Positions 16,073 to 27,183 of a DNA stretch of 64,000 bases are shown here, piece by piece. Source of the stretch: Methanobacteriota archaeon (GTDB taxonomy: Archaea; Methanobacteriota; Methanobacteria; Methanobacteriales; Methanobacteriaceae); assembly GCA_023411115.1 (NCBI GenBank), contig JAEYPF010000010.1, positions 481,830-545,829 on the forward strand. The letters are read 5' to 3'. The notes below the pieces were generated by a model. The model ran no database searches. It was not told where the DNA came from and saw nothing but the letters and a program-made list of their open reading frames with translations. Within the stretch, counting starts at the first letter, position 1. Every line of letters begins with the position of its first letter. The translations under genes and the position numbers were made by a program.

Positions 16073-16843
16073 ATGGAAATCAAAATTATATCATGGAATG
16101 TAAATGGTTTAAGGGCTGTACATAAAAAAGGGTTCATTGAATGGTTTTTAACTGAAAGTCCAGACATATTGTGCGTTCAAGAAACAAAAGCCGCCAGAGA
16201 CCAGCTCCCGAGAGCCTTAAAAAGTATCGAAGGATACCATGCTTATTTCTGCGAAGCCGAAAAGAAAGGTTACAGCGGGGTGGCCATATACACCAAAATT
16301 AAGCCCAAAAAAGTAGAATATGGGTTTGGTATTCCTAAATTTGATAATGAAGGCCGAATCCTGATTGCAGACTATGGAAACTTTGTCCTCCTTAACATAT
16401 ACTTCCCAAATGGTAAAATGTCTGCTGAAAGACTGGAATACAAATTAGAATTCTATGATGCACTTTTAGACTATGCTAATAGACTGAAAAAAGAAGGAAA
16501 AAATTTGATAATCTGTGGAGACTTAAATACAGCCCATAAAGAGATAGATATTGCACATCCAAAGGCAAATGAGAAAATTTCAGGTTTTCTACCGGTAGAA
16601 CGTGCCTGGATTGATAAATTCATAAGCCAAGGCTATGTTGATACATTCCGGATGTTTAACAAGGATCCAGAGGAGTATACATGGTGGAGTTATAGAACCC
16701 GAGCTAGAGAAAGAAATGTAGGATGGAGGCTTGATTATTTCTTTGTAAATGAAGAATTTAAAGATAAAATAAAGTCTTCTTACATACTTAAAGAAGTAAT
16801 GGGCTCTGATCACTGCCCTGTTGGTTTAGATGTTCAATTATAA
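16073..16843 (+). CDS. xthA: Exonuclease III family; probable Mth212-type DNA uridine endonuclease
   Basis: A 256-residue member of the exonuclease III/AP endonuclease family. It reads MEIKIISWNVNGLRAVHKKG, LCVQETKAA, NIYFPNGKMSAERLEYKLEF, ICGDLNTAHKEID, VDTFRMFN, and MGSDHCPVGL, with the catalytic Asp, Asn and His of the family. The sequence closely follows Methanothermobacter Mth212, which nicks DNA directly at deoxyuridine as well as at abasic sites in an organism lacking a canonical uracil glycosylase. ATG 16073 was preferred over 16064 from spacing to GGAATGA and homologue length. The dU activity here is inference. Confidence 0.93.
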   Translation: MEIKIISWNVNGLRAVHKKGFIEWFLTESPDILCVQETKAARDQLPRALKSIEGYHAYFCEAEKKGYSGVAIYTKIKPKKVEYGFGIPKFDNEGRILIADYGNFVLLNIYFPNGKMSAERLEYKLEFYDALLDYANRLKKEGKNLIICGDLNTAHKEIDIAHPKANEKISGFLPVERAWIDKFISQGYVDTFRMFNKDPEEYTWWSYRTRARERNVGWRLDYFFVNEEFKDKIKSSYILKEVMGSDHCPVGLDVQL

Positions 16844-17071
16844 CCAGGATGAATTCATCTAATTTGAATTTTTTTAAATATATTCATTCTTCTTTATTTC
16901 ATATATATTTCCTTAAGATTTTACAAGAAAAGTATAAATTCTAGTTTTATGTATAATGATGAAAAGAAGCTTAAAACTTGGATTATTAAATATTTCATAA
17001 TATTCAAGACAAATATCCAGTTTTATACATTTGATCTAATTTTTAACTTAAAATCAATCAGGAACTAATCA

Positions 17072-19348
17072 ATGATAAAAAAGACTTTGGATGCACTTAA
17101 ATCAAAAAAGTGGTATAAAAATAGGTTAGAACATATAGAAGTCCTGAAACCGAAAAAAGCCATCTATGGAGATACGAAGGCAATTTTACCCCAATATATA
17201 AAGAATTACTTATCAAAAAACAATATAAAGCTTTATGAGCACCAGTGTAATGCCATAGACCTTTTAAGAAGCGGAGAAAATGTAATTATAACCACCCCCA
17301 CAGCGTCTGGTAAGACCCTAGCATTCAACATACCTATTTTTGAAAAATTAGTTCAAAATAAAGACGCTACAGCTCTTTATATTTACCCAGCAAAGGCACT
17401 TGCAAATGACCAGTTAAAATCAATGAAAGAACTGGAAAAATACTGTGGAATGGATTTAAATCCTGAAGTCTATGACGGAGATACAACTCCCACCAAAAAA
17501 AGAAAGATTAGAAAAGATTCAAGGATAATTATAACCAATCCTTATGAACTGCACAACGTCCTGCCGTGGCATCACCAGTGGGAAAATTTTTTTGGTAACC
17601 TTAAATTTGTTGTAATAGATGAAGCACACCAGTACAGGGGTGTTTTCGGGTCCAATGTAGCGTTTTTAATCAGGAGATTCCAGAGAATCTGCAATTATTA
17701 TGGCTCAAATCCTCAATTCATTTTATCCACCGCGACCCTTGCAAACCCCATTGAATTCAGCGAAAAACTAACTGGTCTTAAATTCAAATTAATATCCAAC
17801 GACGGTTCTCCTAAAGGTAAAAAACATTTTATCTTCTATAATCCTTATTATGATGGAGTTGGGAAGACTACAACACACGTGGAATCCCAGGGCCTGTTTC
17901 AATTATTTTTATTAAATAAATTACAAACCCTCTGCTTTACCACTTCAAGGAAAATGGCAGAATTAGTCGCAAGGCGTTCTAAAAAAGAAATTGGTGAAAT
18001 TGATGAATCGCTGGTAAATAAAATCTCTGCATATAGAGCAGGTTACTTAGCAGAAGATAGACGTAAAATAGAAAACAACCTTAAAAACGGCAAATTAAAG
18101 GGAGTGACTGCTACCAATGCCCTTGAACTCGGGATAAACATTGGCTCGCTTGATAGTGTTATAATTTCTGGCTATCCTGGAACATTGATGTCAACATGGC
18201 AGCAGGCAGGAAGGGCAGGAAGGGGAACTGATGACTCAATTGTAGCCTTCGTTGCCTTTCAGAATCCTTTAGACCAGTATTTTATGAAACATACTGAAGT
18301 ATTCTTTGATAAACCCCATGAACATGCGATTATTGATCTATCAAACTTCCAGATCATAAAAGGACATTTGATGTGCGCTGCAAAGGAAATGCCTGTTAAA
18401 CCCAATATGATTAAAATTGACTTTGAAACTGATGTCGAAGAGCATTTAAAATCACTGGTCACTTCTAGATTAATCGAAAAATCAAAACAGGGTTGGGTTT
18501 ATTCAGGTTCTGAATATCCTCCATTTAAAGTTAATCTGGGAAATATATCTTCTGAAATATTTAAAGTCTATTATAAAGGAGAACTTCTTGAGACTATGGA
18601 CAAAAGACAGGCCTATACAGAAGCTCATCAAGGGGCAGTGCTTATTAATCAGGGCGAAACCTACATTGTACATGACTTTAATCTGGCTAAAAACACAATT
18701 AAAGTGGTTAAAAAAGACGTAAACAGCCATACAAGTGTCCAGAAAGATATTGACATTAAGATATTCAAAGAAATCGATAAAAGAGATGTTGGAAATCTAA
18801 AGTTATCCTTTGGAGAACTTAAGGTAAGCGAATATTACCCAAAATACAAAGTAATAGAAAAGAGTAAAGTTGTTAGCGTGCGGAACCTCCAATTACCTCC
18901 AATCCAGTTTAAAACAAAAGGTATGTGGTTTACATTACCTGAAAATATAGCAGAAGGTCTTAAATGCGCTATAGATAGAAAAGAGATTTTTGAAGGAGGT
19001 ATTCACGGCCTTGAGCATGCTATGATATCAATTATCCCTTTTCACGTTATGTGCGATAGATTTGATATAGGAGGAGTTTCTACACCCAACCATCCTGATA
19101 CCAAAATGGCAACAATTTTCATTTATGATGGATTTGAAGGTGGTATAGGATTAACTGAGAAAGCATTCCAATTATTTGAAGAAATAACCCAGATGACTTA
19201 CGAGCTTGTAAGGGATTGTACCTGCGAAGAGGGATGCCCTGCATGTATATACTCACCAAAATGCGGTAATGATAACAAACCGCTTGACAAGGAAGGGACT
19301 CTTTTTATACTTAAACAGATGTTTGATTTAATGGGAATAGAAAGATAG
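17072..19348 (+). CDS. DEAH-box helicase with C-terminal DUF1998 zinc domain (Hrq1/MrfA-like)
   Basis: A 758-residue superfamily 2 helicase. Motifs: TTPTASGKTLAFN (Walker A, about residue 72), VVIDEAHQYRG (DEAH, about 184), LSTATLANP, LELGINIGSLD and QQAGRAGRG (motif VI). After the helicase core comes a DUF1998-type region with GGIHGLEHAM, GGVSTPNHPDT and the cysteine set CTCEEGCPACIYSPKCGN near the end. This architecture is shared with yeast Hrq1 and Bacillus MrfA, a mitomycin-lesion repair helicase. It is followed 14 bp later by a SWIM zinc-finger gene. A DNA-repair role is inferred from the family. Confidence 0.9.
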   Translation: MIKKTLDALKSKKWYKNRLEHIEVLKPKKAIYGDTKAILPQYIKNYLSKNNIKLYEHQCNAIDLLRSGENVIITTPTASGKTLAFNIPIFEKLVQNKDATALYIYPAKALANDQLKSMKELEKYCGMDLNPEVYDGDTTPTKKRKIRKDSRIIITNPYELHNVLPWHHQWENFFGNLKFVVIDEAHQYRGVFGSNVAFLIRRFQRICNYYGSNPQFILSTATLANPIEFSEKLTGLKFKLISNDGSPKGKKHFIFYNPYYDGVGKTTTHVESQGLFQLFLLNKLQTLCFTTSRKMAELVARRSKKEIGEIDESLVNKISAYRAGYLAEDRRKIENNLKNGKLKGVTATNALELGINIGSLDSVIISGYPGTLMSTWQQAGRAGRGTDDSIVAFVAFQNPLDQYFMKHTEVFFDKPHEHAIIDLSNFQIIKGHLMCAAKEMPVKPNMIKIDFETDVEEHLKSLVTSRLIEKSKQGWVYSGSEYPPFKVNLGNISSEIFKVYYKGELLETMDKRQAYTEAHQGAVLINQGETYIVHDFNLAKNTIKVVKKDVNSHTSVQKDIDIKIFKEIDKRDVGNLKLSFGELKVSEYYPKYKVIEKSKVVSVRNLQLPPIQFKTKGMWFTLPENIAEGLKCAIDRKEIFEGGIHGLEHAMISIIPFHVMCDRFDIGGVSTPNHPDTKMATIFIYDGFEGGIGLTEKAFQLFEEITQMTYELVRDCTCEEGCPACIYSPKCGNDNKPLDKEGTLFILKQMFDLMGIER

Positions 19349-19362
19349 TAGAGGACTAAGTT

Positions 19363-19626
19363 ATGGGAAACAGGATGAATGAAGGGTTCAGATTATACGC
19401 AGAAGGTAATGTTGAAATTGATTTATTTGACGATGATTTAATGATTTTCAGCGTACAGGGCTCTAAAGGTGATACTTATCAAGTCAGCATGAACGAAAAT
19501 ATGTGGCTTTGCGACTGTGATGATTATCAGTGGAGAAGTGAAAAGGATCCTGGCAGTTTCATTTGCAAACATTTATGGGCTGCATTTTTTAAAGTTGCTG
19601 AATTAAAGGATGATAATGATGAGTAA
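19363..19626 (+). CDS. SWIM zinc-finger protein
   Basis: An 87-residue protein made almost entirely of a SWIM domain: the zinc ligands read CDCDDY...(x12)...FICKHLWA, i.e. CxC(xn)CxH. SWIM proteins bind DNA or protein and often accompany SWI2/SNF2 or recombination proteins. GAGGA upstream of the ATG gives a ribosome site. The 14-bp spacing from the DUF1998 helicase implies a joint operon and probably a direct partnership. No nuclease domain is present. Confidence 0.85.
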   Translation: MGNRMNEGFRLYAEGNVEIDLFDDDLMIFSVQGSKGDTYQVSMNENMWLCDCDDYQWRSEKDPGSFICKHLWAAFFKVAELKDDNDE

Positions 19627-20114
19627 CTTCTTTTTTTATACTTACTTTTTTAATTGATTTTTTATTGATCTTTTTTTAACATACAAAAATAGTAGATACT
19701 GTAATTTAATTTTAAAGCAAATTAGGTTGTATACCCCAAGGAGATATAACATTATTTTATTAATTTTATAGATATTCAAGGCATAAAAGTGATTCACAGG
19801 TAATAATATACTTATATACCCCTGACAAATTTTCATTGAACTTAAACACCAATTTAAAATCCAATAGTCACTGTTTTAATTTGATAACAGTGAATTATTA
19901 TGAAATACAAAGGGTTCTTTTTTTAGATAGTAATAATTATATATACAACTAATAATAAATTAATACTATTAATATTTAAATTATGAAAGTTTTAAATAAG
20001 TCTTGAATTATTCATTAACCTTAAAATTCAGTCCTTATTGGATTTATTAAGGTTAATAATGGGAATAAACTGTTATTTCAAAATAATTCAAAGATTTATT
20101 AATTTAATGAAGGG
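19627..20114. other. AT-rich intergenic region with an inverted repeat
   Basis: 488 bp without a convincing gene. A perfect 11-bp inverted repeat ATTAACCTTAA (20014-20024) / TTAAGGTTAAT (20047-20057) with a 22-nt spacer lies 58 bp before the next gene and could be a leader hairpin or operator. The rest is AT-rich with no structure I would defend. Confidence 0.5.
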
Positions 20115-20654
20115 GTGAATAAAATCAAATTAAGAAAAATAGCCATTGCAGGCCTCTGCATTGTAATATTAGTTATAGCCATAGGAATCTTTGGGGACAG
20201 TAACAATAGCCCCCTTAAAAATAATCCTCTTACTACCAGTACTATGAACCAGACAGGCAGTACTTCCTCAAATGATCCCACATCTGCCTATAAATCAAAA
20301 GTCAGTGCTATAACTAAAAACTCAAACGCCATCTTAAACGATTCCTATAATGTACTTGATGGAATTACAAAGGGAACGATAGATGAAAATACTGCTGTTT
20401 CACGCCTCCAAAATGATAAAAAAGGCATGGCTAAAACACTTTCAGAAATTCAAAGCTTAAATCCGCCGCAAAATATGCAGCAGTTCCATACTTTACTGGT
20501 GGCAGGATTACAGGATCTTGACAAAGCACTGGCCCTTGAAATCACCGGAATAAAAAACAGTAATGTAGACGATTTACAGCGTGCTGTGGACTTAACAAGC
20601 AGTGCAATTTCAAAGCTTAATGAAGCAGAAAAAATATACAACCAAACCAATTAG
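20115..20654 (+). CDS. Membrane-anchored extracytoplasmic protein, unknown function
   Basis: A 179-residue protein with a basic start, one hydrophobic anchor (IAIAGLCIVILVIAIGIFG), a Ser/Thr/Asn-rich linker (about 33-60) and a helical domain rich in Leu/Ala (SEIQSLNPPQNMQQFHTLLV). It looks like a secreted helical-bundle protein tethered to the membrane; I recognise no family. The start is uncertain: GTG 20115 overlaps the ribosome-site-like AGGGGTGA, and there is no ATG at normal spacing. Confidence 0.65.
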   Translation: MNKIKLRKIAIAGLCIVILVIAIGIFGDSNNSPLKNNPLTTSTMNQTGSTSSNDPTSAYKSKVSAITKNSNAILNDSYNVLDGITKGTIDENTAVSRLQNDKKGMAKTLSEIQSLNPPQNMQQFHTLLVAGLQDLDKALALEITGIKNSNVDDLQRAVDLTSSAISKLNEAEKIYNQTN

Positions 20655-20777
20655 TTTTCTATTTCTAATTATATTATCCCTCTATTATTTTTTTATCCAC
20701 TTCTATTATTTTTTTCATTAATCGCAAGATATAAAAATTATAACATCCAACATTTTTCTAACAAAATGTATCTAAAA

Positions 20778-20817
20778 CCGAAACCTTTATAAGTCTATAA
20801 GTATATACTTATAGACT
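20778..20817 (+). promoter_or_regulatory. arsR promoter with 26-bp palindromic operator; leaderless start
   Basis: CCGAAACC (20778-20785) and TTTATAAG (20786-20793) look like BRE and TATA box. They are followed by a perfect 26-bp palindrome (20792-20817) with arms AGTCTATAAGTAT and ATACTTATAGACT that ends at the base before the ATG at 20818. The TATA centre is about 28 nt from the ATG and no ribosome site exists, so the mRNA is probably leaderless. The operator covers the transcription start, fitting autorepression. Confidence 0.75.
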
Positions 20818-21159
20818 ATGTTGAGGATAAATTTTGAACAACGCTCTGATTTGTCAGAAGAATTAGAGGAGTTATTCAAAGCACTCGGCAATGTTAACCG
20901 GCTGATGCTGGTCTACAGATTGGCCTCCGGCGAGATGGAGAAGGTTAGTGTTACTGAAATGGCGAAGATAATGGGTTTAACACAGCCCGCAGCTTCCCAG
21001 CACCTAAAAATACTGAAGACTGCAAAGATCCTCAATGCAAATAAACAAGGTAACTACATCTATTACACCTTCAACAGGAGTGCCTTGATAAACCACAAAG
21101 AAAAAATTGATTTTTTATTCGGTTGCCTGTTATTGAAGTGCAACAAAAAGCACGAATAA
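20818..21159 (+). CDS. ArsR-family winged-helix transcription regulator
   Basis: A 113-residue ArsR-type repressor. The winged helix shows LFKALGNVNRLMLVYRLASG, MGLTQPAASQHLKILKTAKI (recognition helix) and QGNYIYYTFNR (wing). It lacks the ELCVC-type alpha-3 metal site of ArsR/SmtB; two C-terminal cysteines (GCLLLKC) plus a His are the only candidate metal or redox ligands. It is probably autoregulated through the palindrome directly upstream. The downstream gene is lon, 131 bp away; whether it is controlled too is unknown. Confidence 0.88.
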   Translation: MLRINFEQRSDLSEELEELFKALGNVNRLMLVYRLASGEMEKVSVTEMAKIMGLTQPAASQHLKILKTAKILNANKQGNYIYYTFNRSALINHKEKIDFLFGCLLLKCNKKHE

Positions 21160-21290
21160 CGTGCATGAATTATTTTCTAGCATGCAAATTGTGCTGAATT
21201 TCAAATTGACTTATTACAAAAACCGAGGCAAGGAAAATAACATCGCCATATTGGCATAAAAGGAAATTACCTTATACCTTGAGTGATATC

Positions 21291-23669
<2,379 letters not shown>

Positions 23670-23716
23670 AATTTACGCTTCCAATATTTTTTAAACAAAG
23701 TCAATTTTACCACTTG

Positions 23717-23847
23717 TCCCTATCCCGCTTATTACAATTACTACCTCCAGGATTTATGTCGCGGGATAGGGATCCTCCTTTAAATTTATTTTTTTTATGT
23801 CCTATCCAACCAATACATGTATTCACCTCCCGATTAAGTTGGATAGG
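23717..23847. ncRNA. Candidate small RNA: twin hairpins with anti-Shine-Dalgarno loops
   Basis: Hairpin A: TCCCTATCCCGC (23717-23728) pairs perfectly with 23761-23772; its 32-nt loop contains ACCTCC (23743-23748). Hairpin B: CCTATCCAAC (23801-23810) pairs with 23838-23847; its 27-nt loop contains TCACCTCC (23823-23830), identical to the 3' end of archaeal 16S rRNA. The left arms are similar, so one hairpin may have arisen from the other. A T-run at about 23790-23796 follows A. They sit 48 bp after lon, so A could also be the lon terminator. Expression is not shown. Confidence 0.55.
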
Positions 23848-24372
23848 TTCTTATTTTATATTGTAAAAATAAAAATTTCTGATAAAGTTGTATGAAATTT
23901 AACATTAAGTTTTTCTCATCTACATAATTTCATAAATTATAAATTTAAAATATCTTAATTATCAATTCACCTAAAATAGTTAGCTGTATGTATATATGTG
24001 CTGGCTTATTTATGCTAATTTTACAAAATTTTAAATTTGGACTATCTTGATTTTTTACTTTTAATTTTTCATCTTGATTTTTGCTATAAATCAATTCATA
24101 ATGAACTTCGTTATAGGTTAGTATAGCGAAGTAAGTAGAATTAGAAATTTTACCAAGACATCAATTTCAAGTGTAATACTAATCTGGATTTTTTCATTAA
24201 TTATTTTCGTTTTTTAACTAAATTAATTCTAAATTTATCAAAAATATCTAATAGTAATATTTTACCATGTTATATGCCAAATTATTAGCTGTTTTTGAAA
24301 TTAGATTAATTCAGTACAAAAAGTGAAACTTTATCCATTCTTAAATCTTAAGAAAGAGTGGTGATTTAAAAA
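23848..24372. other. Intergenic region before the CPBP protease gene
   Basis: 525 AT-rich bases without a gene. One further hairpin is seen: ACTTCGTTATA (24105-24115), loop GGTTAG, TATAGCGAAGT (24122-24132), 11 bp with one G-U pair. ATCTTGATTTTT occurs twice near 24045-24082. GGTGA close to the next ATG is its ribosome site. Confidence 0.45.
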
Positions 24373-25149
24373 ATGAAAACCAACTGGAAATTATTCGTAA
24401 TTTTACTGATTGCTAGTATTTTTGGTGTATTAGCCATAATTCCATATAGTTTATCCATTCAAGGTATGGGGCCTCAAAATTTACCTGCGCCATTATATGT
24501 GATAATAGCTGCTACACTAGCTCAAAATATAATCCTATTTGCTGTTGTTATTTTCATCGGCCTTGAACTTGCCAAAAAAGTTGGATTGGGTCTTCCAATA
24601 CTTGAAGGTTGGCTTGAAGGCAGAGAAGTAAAAAACTATCTGAAATCTATACTTGGAATATCCATCGGGCTTGGGATATTAGCTGGTACGTTAATAATTG
24701 GACTTGACTATCTGTTTTCCCTTGCAGGAGTGACAATTAATGTAACTCAAGCATCCATAACCCCTCCTGCATGGCAGGGCTTCCTTGCATCTTTCTACGG
24801 AGGAATAAATGAAGAACTTCTGTTAAGATTATTCTTGATGACTTTAATTGTCTGGATATTCTTCAAAATCTGGAAAACAGAAGAGGGAAAACCAACCAAG
24901 ATTGGCATGTGGTTAGCTATTATACTGGCAGCAGTTATCTTTGGTATCGGACATCTACCAACTTTATTAGCTATAACCGCGCCTACACCACTGCTAATTG
25001 TACGTACCATCATTTTAAATGCCGTTGGTGGAATTATATTCGGATGGCTTTACTGGAGGAAAGGATTGGAATCTGCAATGATATCTCACTTTTCTGCAGA
25101 TATCGTGCTGCACGTGATTCCTGCATTAGTCATAGCAAGTGCATTATGA
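24373..25149 (+). CDS. CPBP-family intramembrane glutamic protease
   Basis: A 258-residue polytopic membrane protein of about seven or eight helices. The family motifs are NEELLLRLFL (EExxxR, Glu pair near residue 147), FGIGHLP (FxxxH, about 192) and HFSADIVLHV (last motif). Relatives include Rce1 prenyl-protein proteases and bacteriocin-immunity proteins; the substrate here is unknown. GGTGA upstream gives a ribosome site. It stands alone between lon and the convergent purA. Confidence 0.88.
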   Translation: MKTNWKLFVILLIASIFGVLAIIPYSLSIQGMGPQNLPAPLYVIIAATLAQNIILFAVVIFIGLELAKKVGLGLPILEGWLEGREVKNYLKSILGISIGLGILAGTLIIGLDYLFSLAGVTINVTQASITPPAWQGFLASFYGGINEELLLRLFLMTLIVWIFFKIWKTEEGKPTKIGMWLAIILAAVIFGIGHLPTLLAITAPTPLLIVRTIILNAVGGIIFGWLYWRKGLESAMISHFSADIVLHVIPALVIASAL

Positions 25150-25245
25150 CCCTAATTTCTTTTTTAATAATACAATACCTAATTATAAAATGAATAAAAT
25201 GAATTAAGAGAAATTAATTAAAAAAAACCATAATAAAATGAATTA

Positions 25246-26268
25246 TTAGAGAAGTTCATCTCTAAGATCGATGGTATCTTCAAGATCTGGCCCTGTTGAA
25301 ATTATAGTTACAGGAACACCTGTTTCTCCTTCAATTTCATTTATGAATTTTTTAACTTCAGCAGAAAGCTTGGAATAATCAGTTACTCGTTCACACTGCG
25401 GGAAGAGCTTATCAACACAAGTTAAAGCGATTTGAGTTGCACCGTTTATCATACATGACTCTTTAGCAAGTTCCATGTCAAACAATCCTACCCTTCTTCT
25501 ACGGCCAGTTACAGTACCATATTCTTCTAAACCCATTTCTTCAGCTTTTTCCTGTGATATTTCAGTTTCAAAAGGTCCTTCACCAACTCTTGTTATGTAA
25601 GATTTAAAAACAGCTATAACTTCGTCAATACGAGTTGGTCCTACGCCTACATCAGCTGCAAATGTACTTGCTGTTGTATCTTTGCTTGTAACAAATGGAT
25701 ATGTACCATAGTAAAGAGAGAGTCCAAATCCTTGAGAACCTTCAATGAACACGTTTTTTTCATCATCTAAGGCATCATTTACTTCCTGCGGGACATTAGC
25801 TAAAAAATCTTCCATTTCTTCGATTTCTTTTGCAAGTTTTACAGTTCTATTAACCCTGTCTGCATTTGCAGGTCCGCATCCAGTTCCTGTACTTCCTATT
25901 ATCTTTGAAAGATAATCTGAAGCCTGATCCTGTTCTTTATGTTTTTGTTCAATAATTGCACATCTATAATCAACAAAAGTTCTTTCCCTGACATTATATT
26001 TATTTAAATAATCCATTTCATGCTTGAAAACTTGAGGATCAACCAGTACTCCTGCTCCAATTAACATTTTTGCACCAGTATGCACAAATCCAGAAGGAGT
26101 TAGTCTTAATCCATATTTTTCACCGTGAATTTCGACAGAGTGGCCTGCATTTGGACCCACACCTGCTCTTGCTATAATGTCTGGTTTATCATTGTCACAG
26201 AGATAAGTGATACATTTACCTTTACCTTCATCTCCCCAGGCGCCACCAACTAATATACTACATGTCAT
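25246..26268 (-). CDS. purA: Adenylosuccinate synthetase
   Basis: A 340-residue enzyme that joins IMP and aspartate using GTP, the first step from IMP to AMP. The start MTCSILVGGAWGDEGKGKCI holds the GDEGKGK nucleotide loop with the catalytic Asp; ARAGVGPNAGHSV holds the catalytic His; GTYPFVTSKDTTAS is also typical. It is shorter than the about 430 residues of bacterial PurA, as is normal for many archaea. GGAG 8 nt before the ATG supports the start. Confidence 0.95.
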   Translation of the reverse strand: MTCSILVGGAWGDEGKGKCITYLCDNDKPDIIARAGVGPNAGHSVEIHGEKYGLRLTPSGFVHTGAKMLIGAGVLVDPQVFKHEMDYLNKYNVRERTFVDYRCAIIEQKHKEQDQASDYLSKIIGSTGTGCGPANADRVNRTVKLAKEIEEMEDFLANVPQEVNDALDDEKNVFIEGSQGFGLSLYYGTYPFVTSKDTTASTFAADVGVGPTRIDEVIAVFKSYITRVGEGPFETEISQEKAEEMGLEEYGTVTGRRRRVGLFDMELAKESCMINGATQIALTCVDKLFPQCERVTDYSKLSAEVKKFINEIEGETGVPVTIISTGPDLEDTIDLRDELL

Positions 26269-26847
26269 GTTTAATTCTCCATATTTCTTTGCCTCTCATA
26301 CTATGGGAAGACCATGATAAAAATCTTTCCCTAATAATTTAAAATTTATGATCAAATTAAAATTAAAAAATATAACTAAATCAAGATTTCTTTTAACAAT
26401 ATCCTATTTAATTACAGCTTTAAAATTTACGCGTTATGAGTTGCGATTAAAGCTATCCTCAGCATTTAATTTGTTCATATCATTTAAATGTATTTAATTC
26501 AAATTACAAACTCAAAAATCATATAATTTTAAGTCATAATGTAATTCAAAATATCAATCAGTATCTAGTTTGTTACTTATATTATAATAATATGCAAGGT
26601 AACTCCAACTTAGCGTATATTACACATAATGAGTATTCATATTATATCATTTGAAAAACAAAGCTGGATTTAGTAATCAGCAGTATATCTTACGTTGATA
26701 ACCCGATATTTATTCCATTAATTACCGCTATTATGTCACAACCTTAAAAAATGCAGCTAATTTGAATTTTAAATTTAAAATATTAATTCACTGCAATATT
26801 TCAGTAAAGTATATCACATTCAAAAATAAATTATTACTTGTGGTATC
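26269..26847. other. Intergenic region between divergent purA and a small gene
   Basis: 579 AT-rich bases that must contain the promoter of purA (minus strand) and of the small gene at 26848. I find no tRNA, no conserved small protein and no long inverted repeat. Confidence 0.5.
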
Positions 26848-27168
26848 ATGCTGAGATTTGAAGGAATAAAAGAATTGGATACAGGTATTTCAAGTGTACG
26901 CAACTGTGCCATAATTTTTTCAGATGATGAATTACCTGAAAAATTATGTAAAAACATTGAAGATACATTAAACAGGCATGGATTCAGTAAAAGGGGCGAA
27001 AAAATAGAAATTGAAATTAAATACATAGGGGGTATCGCAGAGATCATTGTATCTATTTACTGTCCTTTAACTCGCCTGGTTGGAAAAACAGATGAACAAA
27101 TTCTACGCGGCCTTAAAAAATATCAGTCTAATTTTGAAGATTACTACAATGATATGAAGCCCTATTGA
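26848..27168 (+). CDS. Hypothetical protein, 106 residues
   Basis: A soluble protein without membrane segments. It begins MLRFEGIKELDTGISSVRNC and has a likely strand pair KIEIEIKYIGGIAEIIVSIY followed by a helix-rich tail (EQILRGLKKYQSNFEDYYND). I do not recognise the family. A GGT lies close to the ATG. It converges on the M20 peptidase gene (15 bp between stops). Codon use is like its neighbours, so it is probably a real gene. Confidence 0.6.
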   Translation: MLRFEGIKELDTGISSVRNCAIIFSDDELPEKLCKNIEDTLNRHGFSKRGEKIEIEIKYIGGIAEIIVSIYCPLTRLVGKTDEQILRGLKKYQSNFEDYYNDMKPY

Positions 27169-27183
27169 AGTTAAATTCTTATT

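Noticed and set aside
16848..16859. GATGAATTCATC palindrome after the exonuclease gene as an operator
   Set aside because: It directly follows the stop codon and precedes T-runs, so a simple terminator or chance palindrome is more likely.
19363..19626. MrfB-like nuclease partner of the helicase
   Set aside because: Only a CxC...CxH SWIM domain is present; no nuclease motif.
19642..19836. Minus-strand 64-codon frame after the SWIM gene
   Set aside because: AT-rich, Lys/Ile/Tyr-rich, no ribosome site and no recognisable fold.
23717..23847. RNase P RNA or SRP RNA
   Set aside because: Too short, and I see none of the conserved core or GNAR/Alu motifs of those RNAs.
24909..25193. Plus-strand frame overlapping the CPBP protease
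   Set aside because: Out-of-frame shadow of a well-supported gene; no ribosome site and a Tyr/Ser/Arg-rich nonsense-like composition.
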